64,000 nt of DNA from contig NZ_CP048795.1 in NCBI RefSeq assembly GCF_011006175.1, forward strand, positions 1,054,001 to 1,118,000, given 5' to 3'. Both the position numbers and the translations under genes were made by a program. The DNA is from Hydrogenobacter sp. T-8 (lineage in GTDB: Bacteria > Aquificota > Aquificia > Aquificales > Aquificaceae). Below the pieces are notes generated by a model that was given only the letters and a program-made list of their open reading frames with translations, was not told the DNA's origin and ran no database searches. This document shows, piece after piece, positions 26,342 to 36,435 of the stretch (position 1 is the first letter of the stretch; each line of letters starts with the position of its first letter).

Positions 26342-27053
26342 TCTTCTACTTTCTTTACCCGCCCTATCTCAACAGATAATCCCCAACATAGACATAAGGG
26401 TGGGGACAGGTCAGTTAGACACATCCATAAGACTTCTGATATTGCTTACCATCCTTTCCCTTGCACCCTCTATCCTCATAATGACCACATCCTTTATAAG
26501 GATAGTTATAGTTCTTTCTCTTCTTAGACAGGCTTTGGGGGTTCCTACTGTTCCACCCAATCAGGTTATAGTTTCCCTTGCACTCTTCCTTACCTTCTTT
26601 ATTATGAAACCCGTCTTTGATAGGATAAACTCTGAGGCACTCCAACCCCTTCTTAAGAACCAAATCACAGACAGTGTTTTTTTTGATAGAACCTCTTCCA
26701 TCATGAAGGAATTCATGGCAAAAAACACCAAAAAAGAAAGCCTAAAGGTCTTCCTTGATATATCGGGTCTATCAAAGGAAGAGAAGGAGAATATAAAAAG
26801 CCCTCAAGATGTCCCTCTGAGCGTTCTTATACCTGCTTTCATGGTAAGCGAAATAACCACAGCCTTTCAGATAGTCTTTTTGCTTTATCTTCCCTTTTTG
26901 ATAATAGACCTTGTGGTTGCTTCTATCCTCATATCCATGGGTATTCTTATGATACCGCCTCAAATAATATCTCTACCCTTTAAGATAATGCTCTTTGTGC
27001 TTGCCAACGGCTGGGAGCTTGTGGTATTATCCCTTGTAAGGAGCTACCAATGA
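26322..27053 (+). CDS. fliP: Flagellar export gate protein FliP
   Basis: 243 residues from the ATG at 26322. The N-terminal hydrophobic stretch is a cleavable signal, as known for FliP. Family motifs TSFIRIVIVLSLLRQALG, PPNQVIVSLALFLTFF and FLIIDLVVASILISMGM-like sequence are present. FliP forms the pentameric core of the export gate with FliQ and FliR. The longer frame from 26298 would add eight residues before the signal peptide and is less likely. Overlaps fliQ by 4 bases. Confidence 0.95.
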   Translation: MKIILLSLLLSLPALSQQIIPNIDIRVGTGQLDTSIRLLILLTILSLAPSILIMTTSFIRIVIVLSLLRQALGVPTVPPNQVIVSLALFLTFFIMKPVFDRINSEALQPLLKNQITDSVFFDRTSSIMKEFMAKNTKKESLKVFLDISGLSKEEKENIKSPQDVPLSVLIPAFMVSEITTAFQIVFLLYLPFLIIDLVVASILISMGILMIPPQIISLPFKIMLFVLANGWELVVLSLVRSYQ

Positions 27054-27319
27054 GCCCAGATATGGTTATATCCTTTGGACAAAAGGCTCTTGAGATGGCT
27101 CTTATGCTCTCCGCACCAGTGCTTCTTGCCACCTTTTTAGTGGGTCTGATAATAAGCATCCTACAGTCCGCCACGCAGATACAGGAAATGACCCTAAGCT
27201 ACATACCGAAGATAATAGCTGCATACATAACCGTATTGGTGTTAGGTGCGTGGATGCTAAATAAACTTCTTGACTACACAAAAGAGCTAATCATAAATAT
27301 GCCCACTTGGCTAAGATGA
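27050..27319 (+). CDS. fliQ: Flagellar export gate protein FliQ
   Basis: 89 residues with two transmembrane helices in the family arrangement. LLATFLVGLIISILQSATQIQEMTLSYIPK is the FliQ signature. FliQ subunits pack around the FliP-FliR core. ATGA overlap on both sides. Confidence 0.95.
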   Translation: MSPDMVISFGQKALEMALMLSAPVLLATFLVGLIISILQSATQIQEMTLSYIPKIIAAYITVLVLGAWMLNKLLDYTKELIINMPTWLR

Positions 27320-28077
27320 CCCTTGATATAAACGCTCTCCTTACCCTATTTCTTGTATATCTTAGGGTGGTTAGTTTCCTCCTTTTAGTGCCCCTGTTTG
27401 GCAAGGAGTTTATGCCAAACACCTTTAAGGTTTTCTTGGCAACTGCCATAGGCTTTGCCCTATTTCTCTATTCAGATATAAAGCCTGTTGAGTTCCCTAC
27501 AACCGCACACTTTTTCCTTGCATGTTTAAAGGAAGTCCTCTTTGGATTTACTGCAGGGTTGATGCTTAGGCTTATTTTTGATGCCATGCAGATGGCTGGA
27601 GAGCTCATAAGCCTTAATATGGGTCTTGGTCTTGCTACCATATTTAACCCACAACAACCTCAGACCACAGTCTTCGCCTTTTTCTTGTCCCTTTTGGCAA
27701 CTATGTTTTTCCTTGCCTTAGGTGGTGCGGAGATTGTTTTGCTATCTATGAGCAGGAGTTTTCAGAGTGTTCCACCGGGAGGCTTTGACTTATATGGAAT
27801 AAACCCTGAGGTCTTTCTGGGCTTTTTCTACGAGAGCTTCCTTTTGGCTTTTAAGGTTGCACTTCCAATCATAATGGTTATGCTCTTTTTTAACCTTGTG
27901 CTTGCTCTAATAAACAGGTTCATACCTCAGATAAATGTCTTCATAGTTGGGTTGCCCATTCAGGTTTTTATAGGTTTTGTGGTTCTAACTTTGTCTTTTC
28001 CTGTGATATTTCTTGCTTATTCTTCCCACGTAAGAGAGTATATAATTAAGTTTGTAGCCCTTATAGGTGGACAGTAA
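27316..28077 (+). CDS. fliR: Flagellar export gate protein FliR
   Basis: 253 residues and about six to seven transmembrane helices. The family features are LRVVSFLLLVPLFG near the N-terminus, KEVLFGFTAGLMLRLIFDAMQMAGELI and a final QINVFIVGLPIQVFIGF. FliR caps the FliP5-FliR1 ring and contacts FlhB. The ATG at 27316 overlaps the fliQ TGA, which decides it against the TTG at 27307. The stop shares a base with the flhB start. Confidence 0.95.
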   Translation: MTLDINALLTLFLVYLRVVSFLLLVPLFGKEFMPNTFKVFLATAIGFALFLYSDIKPVEFPTTAHFFLACLKEVLFGFTAGLMLRLIFDAMQMAGELISLNMGLGLATIFNPQQPQTTVFAFFLSLLATMFFLALGGAEIVLLSMSRSFQSVPPGGFDLYGINPEVFLGFFYESFLLAFKVALPIIMVMLFFNLVLALINRFIPQINVFIVGLPIQVFIGFVVLTLSFPVIFLAYSSHVREYIIKFVALIGGQ

Positions 28078-29123
28078 TGGCTCAAGAAAACAGGACAGAA
28101 AAGGCAACGCCCTATAGGCGGAAAAAATTAAGGGAAGAGGGAAATGTAGCAAAAAGTCCAGAAATCGCATTTTCCTTAACGGTCTTTCTATCCACCGTTG
28201 TTTTGTTTTTTATAGGTGCTTATCTCTTTTATGAGGTCGTAGGTTTTATGCATTTTATTGTGGATAACCCTTCTATGAGTTTATCTTCTGCGGTTAAGTA
28301 TGCAAGCCAACGCTTTCCAAGAATACTTTTGCCACTATTTCTTATAACACTGCTTACCGTAGTGCTTGCCCATATGGGTCAGTTTGGCTTTATATTCACT
28401 CTAAAGCCACTCCAGTTTAAGTGGGAAAGGCTAAACCCTTTTGAAGGTCTAAAAAGGATTTTTTCCCTTAACACCGCCTTTGACCTTTTTAAAAATATAC
28501 TAAAAGTGTCCCTTTTTATGGCAATTTCCTACTTCATACTTAAGGGAGATTTGTATAACCTTCTCAGTGCCTCTTCTCACGACACTTCAAGCTTCCTGCT
28601 TTACGCTATAAGGCTTACCTTTAAGCTAATCTTAGTGCTTAGCGTTTTTGCAATACTTATAGCCTTGCTTGATTACGCTTACAAAAGGTGGGACTACGAA
28701 AGAAGAATAAGGATGAGCAAGGAAGAGATAAAGGAAGAATACAAACAACAAGAAGGAAACCCCCAGATAAAATCTGCCATAAAAAGGCGTATGAGACAGC
28801 TTGCCAGAGGTAGGATGATGAAAGAAGTTCCAAAGGCAAGCGTGGTTATCACAAACCCCACACACATAGCCATAGCCTTAAGATACAACCCTGAAGAAGG
28901 AGACAAAGCACCAAAGGTTTTAGCAAAGGGAAAGGGAGTTATAGCGGAAAGGATAGTTAGCATAGCCAGCGAGAGTGGTGTGCCAGTTATAAGGAAAGAG
29001 GAGCTCGCAAGAGCCATGTATCCTGTGGTGGAGGTGGGAGAAGAAATACCTCCAAAGTTCTACAGGGCTGTTGCAGAAATTATAGCCTTCATAATGTTTA
29101 GGAAAAGGAGGCTTACCGCATGA
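28077..29123 (+). CDS. flhB: Flagellar export switch protein FlhB
   Basis: 348 residues: four transmembrane helices in the first ~215 residues, a charged linker, and the cytoplasmic domain with the self-cleaving NPTH at residues 260-263. TEKATPYRRKKLREEGNVAKS at the N-terminus is typical. FlhB recognises export substrates and switches from rod/hook to filament export on a signal from FliK. A second, membrane-less FlhB C-terminal homologue is at 2318-2575. Confidence 0.97.
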   Translation: MAQENRTEKATPYRRKKLREEGNVAKSPEIAFSLTVFLSTVVLFFIGAYLFYEVVGFMHFIVDNPSMSLSSAVKYASQRFPRILLPLFLITLLTVVLAHMGQFGFIFTLKPLQFKWERLNPFEGLKRIFSLNTAFDLFKNILKVSLFMAISYFILKGDLYNLLSASSHDTSSFLLYAIRLTFKLILVLSVFAILIALLDYAYKRWDYERRIRMSKEEIKEEYKQQEGNPQIKSAIKRRMRQLARGRMMKEVPKASVVITNPTHIAIALRYNPEEGDKAPKVLAKGKGVIAERIVSIASESGVPVIRKEELARAMYPVVEVGEEIPPKFYRAVAEIIAFIMFRKRRLTA

Positions 29124-29347
29124 GTGAGGTGGGCAAAGTGATTCTGCTCATGGGTGTTGTCCTTGTTATTCTGGGGCTACTGCTTACCTTCTTTGAAAAA
29201 CTTCCCCTTGGGCTTGGAAGACTTCCAGGAGACATTGTGATAAAAAGGGATAACTTTACTTTCTACTTTCCCCTCGGCACTTCCATAATACTGAGCGTAG
29301 TCCTCTCTTTGCTTCTTACCCTTCTTTTTAGCCTGTTGAGGAAGTAA
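29120..29347 (+). CDS. DUF2905 small membrane protein
   Basis: 75 residues with two transmembrane helices separated by GLGRLPGDIVIKRDNFTFYFPL, the DUF2905 signature. Function unknown. ATGA overlap places it at the end of the flagellar export operon, though nothing ties it to motility. Its TAA stop is part of the putative -10 box of purK. Confidence 0.85.
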   Translation: MSEVGKVILLMGVVLVILGLLLTFFEKLPLGLGRLPGDIVIKRDNFTFYFPLGTSIILSVVLSLLLTLLFSLLRK

Positions 29348-29350
29348 AAT
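29345..29350 (+). promoter_or_regulatory. Putative -10 element of purK (leaderless start)
   Basis: TAAAAT at 29345-29350 begins with the stop codon of the preceding gene and ends 6 bases before the purK ATG at 29357. No Shine-Dalgarno is present. Confidence 0.45.
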
Positions 29351-29356
29351 TTTCTT

Positions 29357-30439
29357 ATGCGTGTGGGCATTCTTGGTGGTGGACAGCTCGGCTGGATGAC
29401 CATCCTTGAGGGTAGGAAGTTAGGATTTGAGTTTTTTGTCCTTGACCCAGACCCTAAGTCCCCTGCAAGCAAAATAGCGGATAGGTGGTTTCCACCAGAT
29501 AGGGTAGAAGAGTTTATAAAAACTTGTGATGTTATTACCTATGAGTTTGAACATATACACCAAGAGGTTTTAGAAAAGGTTTATGACCTTACCACACCAT
29601 CCCTAAACGTGCTTGAGACAAAAAGGAGTAGGATAAGAGAAAAAGAGTTTTACAGAAGAAGAGGCTACCCTACCGCAGAGTTTACCACCGCAAGTTGGAA
29701 AGACCTAAGGGAGAAGATAGAAGACTTTGGACTTCCCTGTATGGTAAAGTCAGAAAGTTTAGGATACGATGGAAAGGGACAGTATAGAGTTTACTACTTA
29801 GAGGATGTGGAGGATATTCTAAAAAATCATACTGAAGGAGAGAAGTTCCTAATAGAGCGGTTAGTGGATTTTAGCTTTGAGTTTTCTCTCATAGGTGTAA
29901 GAGACCAAAAGGGCAACAGCAAACTCTATCCTCTCACTGTAAACCACCACGAAGGTGGGGTTTTACTATATAACCAAACGAGGAGCTTTTCCATAAAGGA
30001 GGCGGAGGAGATAGTTTTGTCTCTAATGGAAGATTTAAACCTTGTAGGTCTTTTGGCGGTTGAGTTTTTCTACACTTGGGATGGTAAGGTCCTCATAAAC
30101 GAGTTTGCACCCAGACCTCACAACACAGGGCATTACAGCCTTGATGCCTGCTATACTTCTCAGTTTGAAAACTTGCTAAGGGCTATATGTGGTCTTCCGC
30201 TGGGCTCAACAAGGCTTAAACTGCCTTCAGGCATGGTTAACATCTTAGGGCTCTCCTTGGAGGATATAGACCTGTCAAGCCTTCTCTCCCTTGAGGGAGC
30301 AAAGCTCTACTGGTATGGAAAGGATAAAAAGCCAAAAAGAAAGATGGGACACATAAACATAATTGCAAGCACAGAGCAAGAGCTTGAGGAAAGGATTGAG
30401 AAGATAGTTAACCTTCTTTATTCCCATGAGCCTTCTTAA
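29357..30439 (+). CDS. purK: N5-carboxyaminoimidazole ribonucleotide synthase PurK
   Basis: ATP-grasp enzyme of purine synthesis that carboxylates AIR using bicarbonate. GILGGGQLGWM is the N-terminal signature. GLPCMVKSESLGYDGKGQYRV gives the ATP-binding loop, and EFAPRPHNTGHYSLDACYTSQFEN the metal and product site. Length (360) is normal. It overlaps the histidine kinase gene by 14 bases. Confidence 0.95.
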   Translation: MRVGILGGGQLGWMTILEGRKLGFEFFVLDPDPKSPASKIADRWFPPDRVEEFIKTCDVITYEFEHIHQEVLEKVYDLTTPSLNVLETKRSRIREKEFYRRRGYPTAEFTTASWKDLREKIEDFGLPCMVKSESLGYDGKGQYRVYYLEDVEDILKNHTEGEKFLIERLVDFSFEFSLIGVRDQKGNSKLYPLTVNHHEGGVLLYNQTRSFSIKEAEEIVLSLMEDLNLVGLLAVEFFYTWDGKVLINEFAPRPHNTGHYSLDACYTSQFENLLRAICGLPLGSTRLKLPSGMVNILGLSLEDIDLSSLLSLEGAKLYWYGKDKKPKRKMGHINIIASTEQELEERIEKIVNLLYSHEPS

Positions 30440-31412
30440 GGAATTTCTCAGTCAGGTGGGTGAGGGTTATTTGCTTATTGACAAGGAAGGAAGGGTGGTT
30501 TTTGGCAACGATTTTCTATTGAAAAGAAGGCTTTTAAGAGAAAACTTTGAAGGTAAACCCTACTATGAGTGTGTCAACAACCTTACAGTGGTGAGCTGTC
30601 TTGCGGAAGCCCTCTCAGAGAAAAAGGATAAGGTTTGCAACTTTGACCATGAGGAGAGGGAGTATACTCTATACGCCTTTACGAGAAGTGATCTCACCGT
30701 GGTTCGTTTTTCTGATATAACGGACCTAAAAAGGTATGAAAGGTCAAGAAGGGAGTTTGTTGCCAACGTGTCTCATGAACTGAAAACACCCATAGCGGTG
30801 CTTAAAAGCCTTTTGGAGACTCTATACGAAGAGGAGGACAGGGAGGAGAAAAGAGTATTTTTGGAAAAAGCCCTCAAACGTATTGAGGACATGAGAAGGC
30901 TTGTAGAAGACCTTCTTATACTTACCAAGTTGGAGTCTGGTGAGGAAAGAATAAAGAGGGAGGATGTGGACCTTAGGCTCTTAGTTGAGGAGGTCTTTGA
31001 CCTTCTTGAGCCTCAGGCAAAGGAAAGGGAGGTGAGTCTTGTAAACTCTGTGGAGCAGGGCTTTAAGGTCAGAGGCGACTGGGATAAGCTCTTCCTGCTT
31101 TTCAAAAACCTCGTGGACAACGGCATAAAATACAACAAAAGGGATGGCAAGGTAGAGGTCAGGGCAAGGAGGTCTGGCTCTCAGGTTCAAATAGAGGTGG
31201 AGGACACGGGAATAGGCATACCCAAGGAGCATCTGCCTTTTATCTTTGAGAGGTTCTACAGGGTAGACCCCTCCAGGTCAAGGAACTTGGGCGGGACTGG
31301 TCTTGGTCTTTCTATCGTAAAGCATATAGCCCTCTCTCACGGTGGGAGGATAGAGGTGGAAAGCAGGGAGGGCATGGGTAGCACCTTTACCGTATACCTT
31401 CCCTTAGAGTAG
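30426..31412 (+). CDS. PhoR-type sensor histidine kinase (cytosolic)
   Basis: 328 residues. A PAS-like domain (about 1-100) is followed by the HisKA helix [23 protein letters not shown] with the phospho-acceptor His, then the HATPase with N box [11 protein letters not shown]1 [10 protein letters not shown] box [11 protein letters not shown] and G2 GGTGLGLSI. No transmembrane helix, so it senses a cytoplasmic signal or is recruited by a partner. No response regulator gene is adjacent; the partner must be elsewhere. Converges on ribBA with a 9-base overlap. Confidence 0.9.
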   Translation: MSLLKEFLSQVGEGYLLIDKEGRVVFGNDFLLKRRLLRENFEGKPYYECVNNLTVVSCLAEALSEKKDKVCNFDHEEREYTLYAFTRSDLTVVRFSDITDLKRYERSRREFVANVSHELKTPIAVLKSLLETLYEEEDREEKRVFLEKALKRIEDMRRLVEDLLILTKLESGEERIKREDVDLRLLVEEVFDLLEPQAKEREVSLVNSVEQGFKVRGDWDKLFLLFKNLVDNGIKYNKRDGKVEVRARRSGSQVQIEVEDTGIGIPKEHLPFIFERFYRVDPSRSRNLGGTGLGLSIVKHIALSHGGRIEVESREGMGSTFTVYLPLE

Positions 31413-32612
31413 GTGCCCCAGCTTTGTTTTCTTTGTCTCCAGATATCTCTGATTATGCTCGCAGGCTGGGAGTTTGAGAGGAACCCTTTCTACCACCTCA
31501 AGCCCATAGCCTTCAAGGGCTACTATCTTTCTGGGATTGTTGGTCAAAAGCCTCATCTTTCTTACACCCAGGTCAAGGAGTATTTGCACACCTATGCCGT
31601 AATCTCTGAGGTCTGCGGGGTATCCCACCTTCTCATTGGCTTCTACTGTATCATATCCCATATCCTGAAGGTGGTATGCCTTTATCTTGTTGACTATGCC
31701 TATGCCTCTACCCTCATGACCCATTATGTATACAAGCACTCCCTTGCCTTCTTGAGCTATTATTTCCATTGCGGTTTCAAGCTGTCCCCTACAGTCACAC
31801 CTAAGAGACTTAAAAACATCCCCAGTAAGACATTCAGAGTGAACCCTTACCAGAACAGGTTCTTCCTCCTTCCACTCACCCATAGTAAGGGCTACTTGCT
31901 CCTCACCGGTAAGTATGTGTCTGTATGCATGTATCTTGAAAAAGCCATACCTTGTGGGTAGGTTTGCGGTAGCTTCGCGCACCACCAGCCTTTCCCTCTT
32001 TAGCCTGTATCTTATAAGGTCCGCTATGGTTATTATCTTTAGGTCAAACCTTTTGGCAAACTCCATAAGGTCTGGCAGTCTTGCCATCGTGCCATCCTCT
32101 TTCATTATCTCACAGATAACACCCGCAGGATAAAGACCTGCAAGCCTTGCAAGGTCTACGCTTGCCTCTGTATGCCCTGCTCTTTCCAAAACACCCCCTG
32201 GCTTTGCCTTAAGAGGAAACACATGCCCCGGTCTTATAAAGTCCGATGGTTTTGCATCTGGACTTACCGCAAGCCTTATGGTCATAGCCCTGTCGAAGGC
32301 AGAGATGCCTGTGGTAGTGCCATACTTAGGGTGAGCATCTATAGATACACAAAAATAAGTGCCCTTTGGGTCTGTGTTTCTTACCGCCATTGGATATAGG
32401 TCAAGCTCATCACACCTTTGAGGTGTTAGTGTCAAGCATATAAGTCCTCTTGCATACTTTGCCATAAAGTTTATGGCTTCTGGTGTTACCTTCTCTGCGG
32501 CCATAACAAGGTCGCCTTCATTTTCCCTATCTGGGTCATCCACCACTATAACCATCTTCCCCTGAGCTATGTCCTCAAGGGCTTCTTCTATGGTGTTGAA
32601 CTTAAAATCCAT
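31404..32612 (-). CDS. ribBA: Bifunctional riboflavin synthesis enzyme RibBA
   Basis: 402 residues with two domains. Residues about 1-200 are 3,4-dihydroxy-2-butanone-4-phosphate synthase ([34 protein letters not shown]). Residues about 205-402 are GTP cyclohydrolase II, with the zinc site [18 protein letters not shown] and GHEGRGIGI. It makes both riboflavin precursors. AAAGGAGG lies 9 bases before the ATG. No room for a flavin riboswitch: the next gene is 12 bases upstream. Confidence 0.96.
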   Translation of the reverse strand: MDFKFNTIEEALEDIAQGKMVIVVDDPDRENEGDLVMAAEKVTPEAINFMAKYARGLICLTLTPQRCDELDLYPMAVRNTDPKGTYFCVSIDAHPKYGTTTGISAFDRAMTIRLAVSPDAKPSDFIRPGHVFPLKAKPGGVLERAGHTEASVDLARLAGLYPAGVICEIMKEDGTMARLPDLMEFAKRFDLKIITIADLIRYRLKRERLVVREATANLPTRYGFFKIHAYRHILTGEEQVALTMGEWKEEEPVLVRVHSECLTGDVFKSLRCDCRGQLETAMEIIAQEGKGVLVYIMGHEGRGIGIVNKIKAYHLQDMGYDTVEANEKVGYPADLRDYGIGVQILLDLGVRKMRLLTNNPRKIVALEGYGLEVVERVPLKLPACEHNQRYLETKKTKLGHLL

Positions 32613-32624
32613 GCAAAACCTCCT

Positions 32625-32867
32625 TTAGGAGTTATTGGTGGAAGTGTCTTCCTTTTTTAAGACCTTTTTTATTCTTTCCCAAGCTTCGTCTATTATGCTT
32701 TTCCTATAGGATTGTTGTAGAGGAACCTCCTCCTTCTCAATAGCACCCTTTTTTAGCTCTTCTCCATACTGCCCTCTAAGTCTCTCCGCTAAGGGACTTC
32801 CATAGTGAACCCATACGTGATCTATCAAGAGAAAAGCCAAAATTATCCCTACAATCCATCTCACCAT
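32625..32867 (-). CDS. Small hypothetical membrane-anchored protein
   Basis: 80 residues: one N-terminal transmembrane helix (about residues 3-20), then a charged cytoplasmic or periplasmic tail with helical character. No recognisable family. Lies 12 bases upstream of ribBA on the same strand and diverges from the ABC transporter gene (26 bases). Confidence 0.5.
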   Translation of the reverse strand: MVRWIVGIILAFLLIDHVWVHYGSPLAERLRGQYGEELKKGAIEKEEVPLQQSYRKSIIDEAWERIKKVLKKEDTSTNNS

Positions 32868-32893
32868 GGCTCTTTAATAAAATAGTCTTTCAC

Positions 32894-34549
32894 ATGGAGA
32901 ATATCAAGTGGGCTATCAGGCGTCTTAGGGTATATTGGCATCTTATACTTCTTAGCCTTTTAGGCTCAGTCCTCGAAGCCACCGGAACCGCAGGTGTAAG
33001 TCTTCTAATAAAATCCCTCGTGGATGAGGTCTTTCTGCTAAGGGAAGGTGAACAGATAGTAAAAATAGTCATATCCCTAATGGGTCTGGTGTTTCTTTCT
33101 CAGTTGGGGAACTTTACAGTTAGGCTCTTTTCTTCTCTATACACAGAGCTTGAGATGAAAAAGTTAAGAGCTGAAGCTTTTGGAAGGCTTATGAGGGCGG
33201 ATTACTCCGCCTTTATGGGTATCTCCGCAGGAGAGTTTGCCTCAAGGGTCATATCAGACATGAACCTCTACAGAAATCTAATAGGCTCTTACGCAATAAA
33301 GCTCATAAGAGAGCCTATAACGGTGCTTTTTCTCTTTGGAGTGCTTCTATACAGAGACTGGGTTCTTACCCTGAGCCTTCTTATTCTCCTTCCCCTTCTT
33401 GCCTTTGCGGTTAGATATTTTGGCACAAAAAGAGGCAAACACATAAAGAAGGCTCAAGAGGGATATGCCAATATCACAGACAGGCTTTTTAGCTCCTTCT
33501 TGGGTTTTGATAGCATAAGGAGCTTTAAGGCTCAGTCCATGTTTGAGAGTCTTTTCCAAAAGCTTAATAGCCTTCTCTTTAGGTCCAGCTTCAAGTCGGA
33601 GCTATACTTTGCCATGAACTCGGTTTTTAACTACACCTTTGGCTACTTTGTGGTTGCTATGGTGATACTCTACGGTGGATATAGAATTGTGGAAGGTAGC
33701 TTAACCCCTGGGGATTTCATATCCTACATTACCGCCCTGGTCTTCTTACAAAACCCTCTTATGGAGGCTCAAAAGGGTGTGATGGAGGTGAGGTCTTCCC
33801 TTCCAGTGATACAGAGAATTAGAGAAGTCCTTAACCTGAAGGAGGAAGAGGAAGGAAGTCTCCCTCTTAGGAGCTTAAGGCAAGGCATACGGGTAGAAGG
33901 GCTCAAGGTAAAACTTGGAAATGTGGAGCTTTTAAAAGACATAAACCTTTCTATTCATAAAGGCGAGAAGATAGGCATAATGGGAGATACGGGCTCTGGA
34001 AAAAGCACCTTCTTGCGTGTTTTGGCAGGTTTTGTGCCATACGAGGGAAGTGTAAAAGTAGACGAGCTTGAGTTAAAGCATATAAGCAAAGAGGAGCTAA
34101 GAGAGCTCTTTCTGTTTCTTTCTCAAGACAGCTTTGTTTTTCCCGGCACGGTTAGAGAAAACCTCCTTATTGCAGAAGACAGGGACGAGGCAGAGCTTTG
34201 GGAAGCCCTTAGGCTTGCGGGTTGTGATTTTGTAGAGGACCTTGACCAACAGGTAAGTCCAAAGAGCCTATCAGGCGGGGAAAGGCAAAGGCTCGCTCTT
34301 GCAAGGCTTTTCTTGAGGTCTCCAGAGGTTCTTTTGCTTGACGAAGTCACCTCCGCCCTTGATGCCAAGAAGGAAGAAGAGGTTCTAAACAACCTGTTTG
34401 AGAGGTTCAAGGACAAGACCATGGTGCTCGTTGCACACCGATTTTCCAACATACTAAGGTGCGATAAGGTTTTTGTTTTCAAAGAGGGTAGGGTAGTATT
34501 TCAAGGTGAGCCAAAAACCGCCATAGAGTTTTTCCTTCAAAGCCCATAA
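32894..34549 (+). CDS. MsbA-like lipid/lipopolysaccharide ABC exporter
   Basis: 551 residues in one chain: a six-helix ABC exporter domain (about 1-310) fused to an ATPase. Walker A is GDTGSGKST, the signature is LSGGERQRLALAR and Walker B is VLLLDEVTSALD, followed by the His switch LVAHR. Half-transporters of this kind dimerise; MsbA flips lipid A-core across the inner membrane. The converging gene is lpxI, another lipid A gene, which supports the lipid call. TAAAAT at 32878-32883 lies 10 bases before the ATG. Confidence 0.85.
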   Translation: MENIKWAIRRLRVYWHLILLSLLGSVLEATGTAGVSLLIKSLVDEVFLLREGEQIVKIVISLMGLVFLSQLGNFTVRLFSSLYTELEMKKLRAEAFGRLMRADYSAFMGISAGEFASRVISDMNLYRNLIGSYAIKLIREPITVLFLFGVLLYRDWVLTLSLLILLPLLAFAVRYFGTKRGKHIKKAQEGYANITDRLFSSFLGFDSIRSFKAQSMFESLFQKLNSLLFRSSFKSELYFAMNSVFNYTFGYFVVAMVILYGGYRIVEGSLTPGDFISYITALVFLQNPLMEAQKGVMEVRSSLPVIQRIREVLNLKEEEEGSLPLRSLRQGIRVEGLKVKLGNVELLKDINLSIHKGEKIGIMGDTGSGKSTFLRVLAGFVPYEGSVKVDELELKHISKEELRELFLFLSQDSFVFPGTVRENLLIAEDRDEAELWEALRLAGCDFVEDLDQQVSPKSLSGGERQRLALARLFLRSPEVLLLDEVTSALDAKKEEEVLNNLFERFKDKTMVLVAHRFSNILRCDKVFVFKEGRVVFQGEPKTAIEFFLQSP

Positions 34550-35319
34550 ACCGCTATACCATACTTGTCTGCGAGTTTTATGAGCTTTTCTTTTTCCAAG
34601 AGGTATACCTTTCCAGCCTCTACAAAAAGCGTATCTCCTTTTATCTTCTTTATCGCCTCAATGGTTTTTGGACCTACAGTAGGCACATCTATGCGAAAGT
34701 CTTGACTTCTTCTTGCCACCTTTATAACCCTACAGCCCTTTCCCGCAAGCTCACCAGCCCTTTCTATGGCCTTTTGAGTGCCCTCCATAGCCTCCACGCT
34801 CACCACCGCCTTATCCTTTACCACGATAGTTTGTCCCACGTCAAGGTCTGCTATTTGCCTTGCTATAGGAAAGCCCCAAAGACCGTCTTCTATGGCTTCC
34901 TTAGAGGGCTCTTTTGAAGATATCTTACCTGCAGGTGCAAGAAGTTCTTCAAGGTAAGGCTTTGGGTCTGGAAACTCAAAACCAAGAGCCTCAAGCTCCT
35001 CCATGAGCGTTTTTATAAGGGTCTGAGGCTTTTTATCCTTGGCTTTCCTTAGTATCCTTATGGCAAGCTCATCAAGGGTCAAAAGGTGAGAAAATATGAG
35101 ACTATGCTCAAACTTTCCTAACATTACTATATCTTTTATCCCTTTTCTCTCAAGAGTTTTGAGTAGCCTTTCTATCTTGCCTAAAGGAAAGTATTCGTCC
35201 GCTTGCAGGTCCGTTATACCCTTAACCCCCGCAACAAAGACCTCAACACCCTTTTCCCTTGCACTTTTTAGAAAAACTTTTGGTAGTTCTCCAGAGCCAG
35301 CTATCAGACACAGCCTCAT
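34537..35319 (-). CDS. lpxI: UDP-2,3-diacylglucosamine pyrophosphatase LpxI
   Basis: 260 residues of the DUF1009/LpxI family, which hydrolyses UDP-2,3-diacylglucosamine to lipid X in lipid A synthesis, replacing Lpx[21 protein letters not shown] opens the N-terminal domain. The C-terminal domain has [22 protein letters not shown] and [15 protein letters not shown] with the catalytic Asp. It converges on the MsbA-like gene (13-base overlap) and overlaps folE by 4 bases. Confidence 0.92.
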   Translation of the reverse strand: MRLCLIAGSGELPKVFLKSAREKGVEVFVAGVKGITDLQADEYFPLGKIERLLKTLERKGIKDIVMLGKFEHSLIFSHLLTLDELAIRILRKAKDKKPQTLIKTLMEELEALGFEFPDPKPYLEELLAPAGKISSKEPSKEAIEDGLWGFPIARQIADLDVGQTIVVKDKAVVSVEAMEGTQKAIERAGELAGKGCRVIKVARRSQDFRIDVPTVGPKTIEAIKKIKGDTLFVEAGKVYLLEKEKLIKLADKYGIAVYGL

Positions 35320-35876
35320 AGAGGATGCTTGCCTACAAGCTTTAAAAACTCCTCTCTTGTCCTTATATCGCTAAGGAATAAGCCTCTAAGGGCAGACGTA
35401 ACGGTAAGATGCCCCGGAGACATTACACCCCTCATGGACATGCAAAGATGCTCCATCTCAAGCACCACCGCCACACCCTTTGGCTTTAGCTGTTCCATGA
35501 GGAAGTCCGCTATCTGGTTTGTAAGCCTTTCCTGCACCTGAGGTCTTAGGGCAAAGGCACGCACGGTTCTGACCAACTTGGAAAGACCGCATACTATGCC
35601 GTCGGGTATGTAGGCTATATGGGCCTTGCCGAAAAAGGGGAGGAGATGATGCTCACACAGGGAGTATATGTTTATATCCTTCACAAGCACCATCTCGTTG
35701 TATGAACCAAACTCCTCAAAGAGCTTAAAGTCAAAGCTCCGCTGCCTTTCAAACTCTTCCCACATGCGGGCAACCCTATCGGGCGTTTCTCTTAGACCCT
35801 CTCTGTCTGGGTCTTCTCCTATACCCTCAAGGAAGAGCCTTATAGCCTGCTTGATTTTTTCCTTGTCTATAGCCAT
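35316..35876 (-). CDS. folE: GTP cyclohydrolase I FolE
   Basis: Converts GTP to 7,8-dihydroneopterin triphosphate, the first step of folate and queuosine-type pterin routes. Zinc ligands are in [11 protein letters not shown] and [10 protein letters not shown]. The substrate loop is [23 protein letters not shown]. Length (186) is normal. The ATG at 35876 is preferred over that at 35882 because TATAAT (35890-35885) would end only 2 bases before the latter but 8 bases before the former. Works with FolP and the pterin synthase encoded elsewhere in this window. Confidence 0.93.
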   Translation of the reverse strand: MAIDKEKIKQAIRLFLEGIGEDPDREGLRETPDRVARMWEEFERQRSFDFKLFEEFGSYNEMVLVKDINIYSLCEHHLLPFFGKAHIAYIPDGIVCGLSKLVRTVRAFALRPQVQERLTNQIADFLMEQLKPKGVAVVLEMEHLCMSMRGVMSPGHLTVTSALRGLFLSDIRTREEFLKLVGKHPL

Positions 35877-35925
35877 AGGCATTAATTATAAAACCTCACG
35901 GCTTTAGCCTTTATGATATTTGACT

Positions 35926-36354
35926 ATGGAGGAGCTAAAAAGACATCAAAGCATATTGATTAGTAGTATAAGACGCATAGCCTGGGTTTTTGACGCCTTT
36001 ATCATTTTCACACTTTCAGTAGTGGGCTTATTTCTCATAGTGTGGATAGTCTACGAGTTTTACTTGGTGCTTTCGGGACAACTACCTCTTGAAAGAGGAG
36101 GTCTCAGTATTCTTGGCTCTGTTCTCATCCTCTATGCCATATCTGAGCTTTTGTCTGAGGAAATAAAGCACATAAGAGGAGGAGCGGTAAGCATAAGAGC
36201 TTTTGTGGGCGTTGCCTTAGCAGCGATTATAAGGAAGGTTCTTATCATCTCTCTTTCGCCAGAAAAGGTTCAGGAGCTTATAACCCTCGCTTTGGTTTTG
36301 GTAGCCTTGGGTCTCGTCTTCTGGCTTATTCATAAGGTGGAGAGCTCTTCATGA
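35926..36354 (+). CDS. PsiE-family membrane protein
   Basis: 142 residues with four predicted transmembrane helices. LSEEIKHIRGGAVSIRAFVGVALAAIIRKVLI matches the PsiE (phosphate-starvation-inducible) family. Function is not known. The ATG at 35926 is preferred over the TTG at 35920; there is no Shine-Dalgarno but TATGAT at 35912-35917 ends 8 bases upstream. A second family member is at 43857-44273. Confidence 0.75.
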   Translation: MEELKRHQSILISSIRRIAWVFDAFIIFTLSVVGLFLIVWIVYEFYLVLSGQLPLERGGLSILGSVLILYAISELLSEEIKHIRGGAVSIRAFVGVALAAIIRKVLIISLSPEKVQELITLALVLVALGLVFWLIHKVESSS

Positions 36355-36375
36355 GAATAGTCATATAACCTCCCC

Positions 36376-36429
36376 TTGAAAAAGACCACCATAAGGCTAT
36401 CATATTCTTAAGAAATTCTTACAGGAGGT
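36376..36429 (+). promoter_or_regulatory. Promoter and ribosome binding site of the IscA-like gene
   Basis: TTGAAA at 36376-36381, a 16-base spacer and TATCAT at 36398-36403, then CAGGAGGT at 36422-36429 before the ATG at 36436. The leader contains the perfect palindrome TTCTTAAGAA at 36405-36414, which may be chance or an operator. Confidence 0.55.
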
Positions 36430-36435
36430 AGTGTT

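Noticed and set aside
32613-32893. Flavin riboswitch upstream of ribBA
   Set aside because: Only 12 bases separate ribBA from the next gene; there is no space for the aptamer and no matching stems.
36360-36435. tRNA gene or structured RNA in the gap before the IscA-like gene
   Set aside because: No cloverleaf or conserved T-loop sequence; the gap is explained by a promoter, short leader and ribosome binding site.
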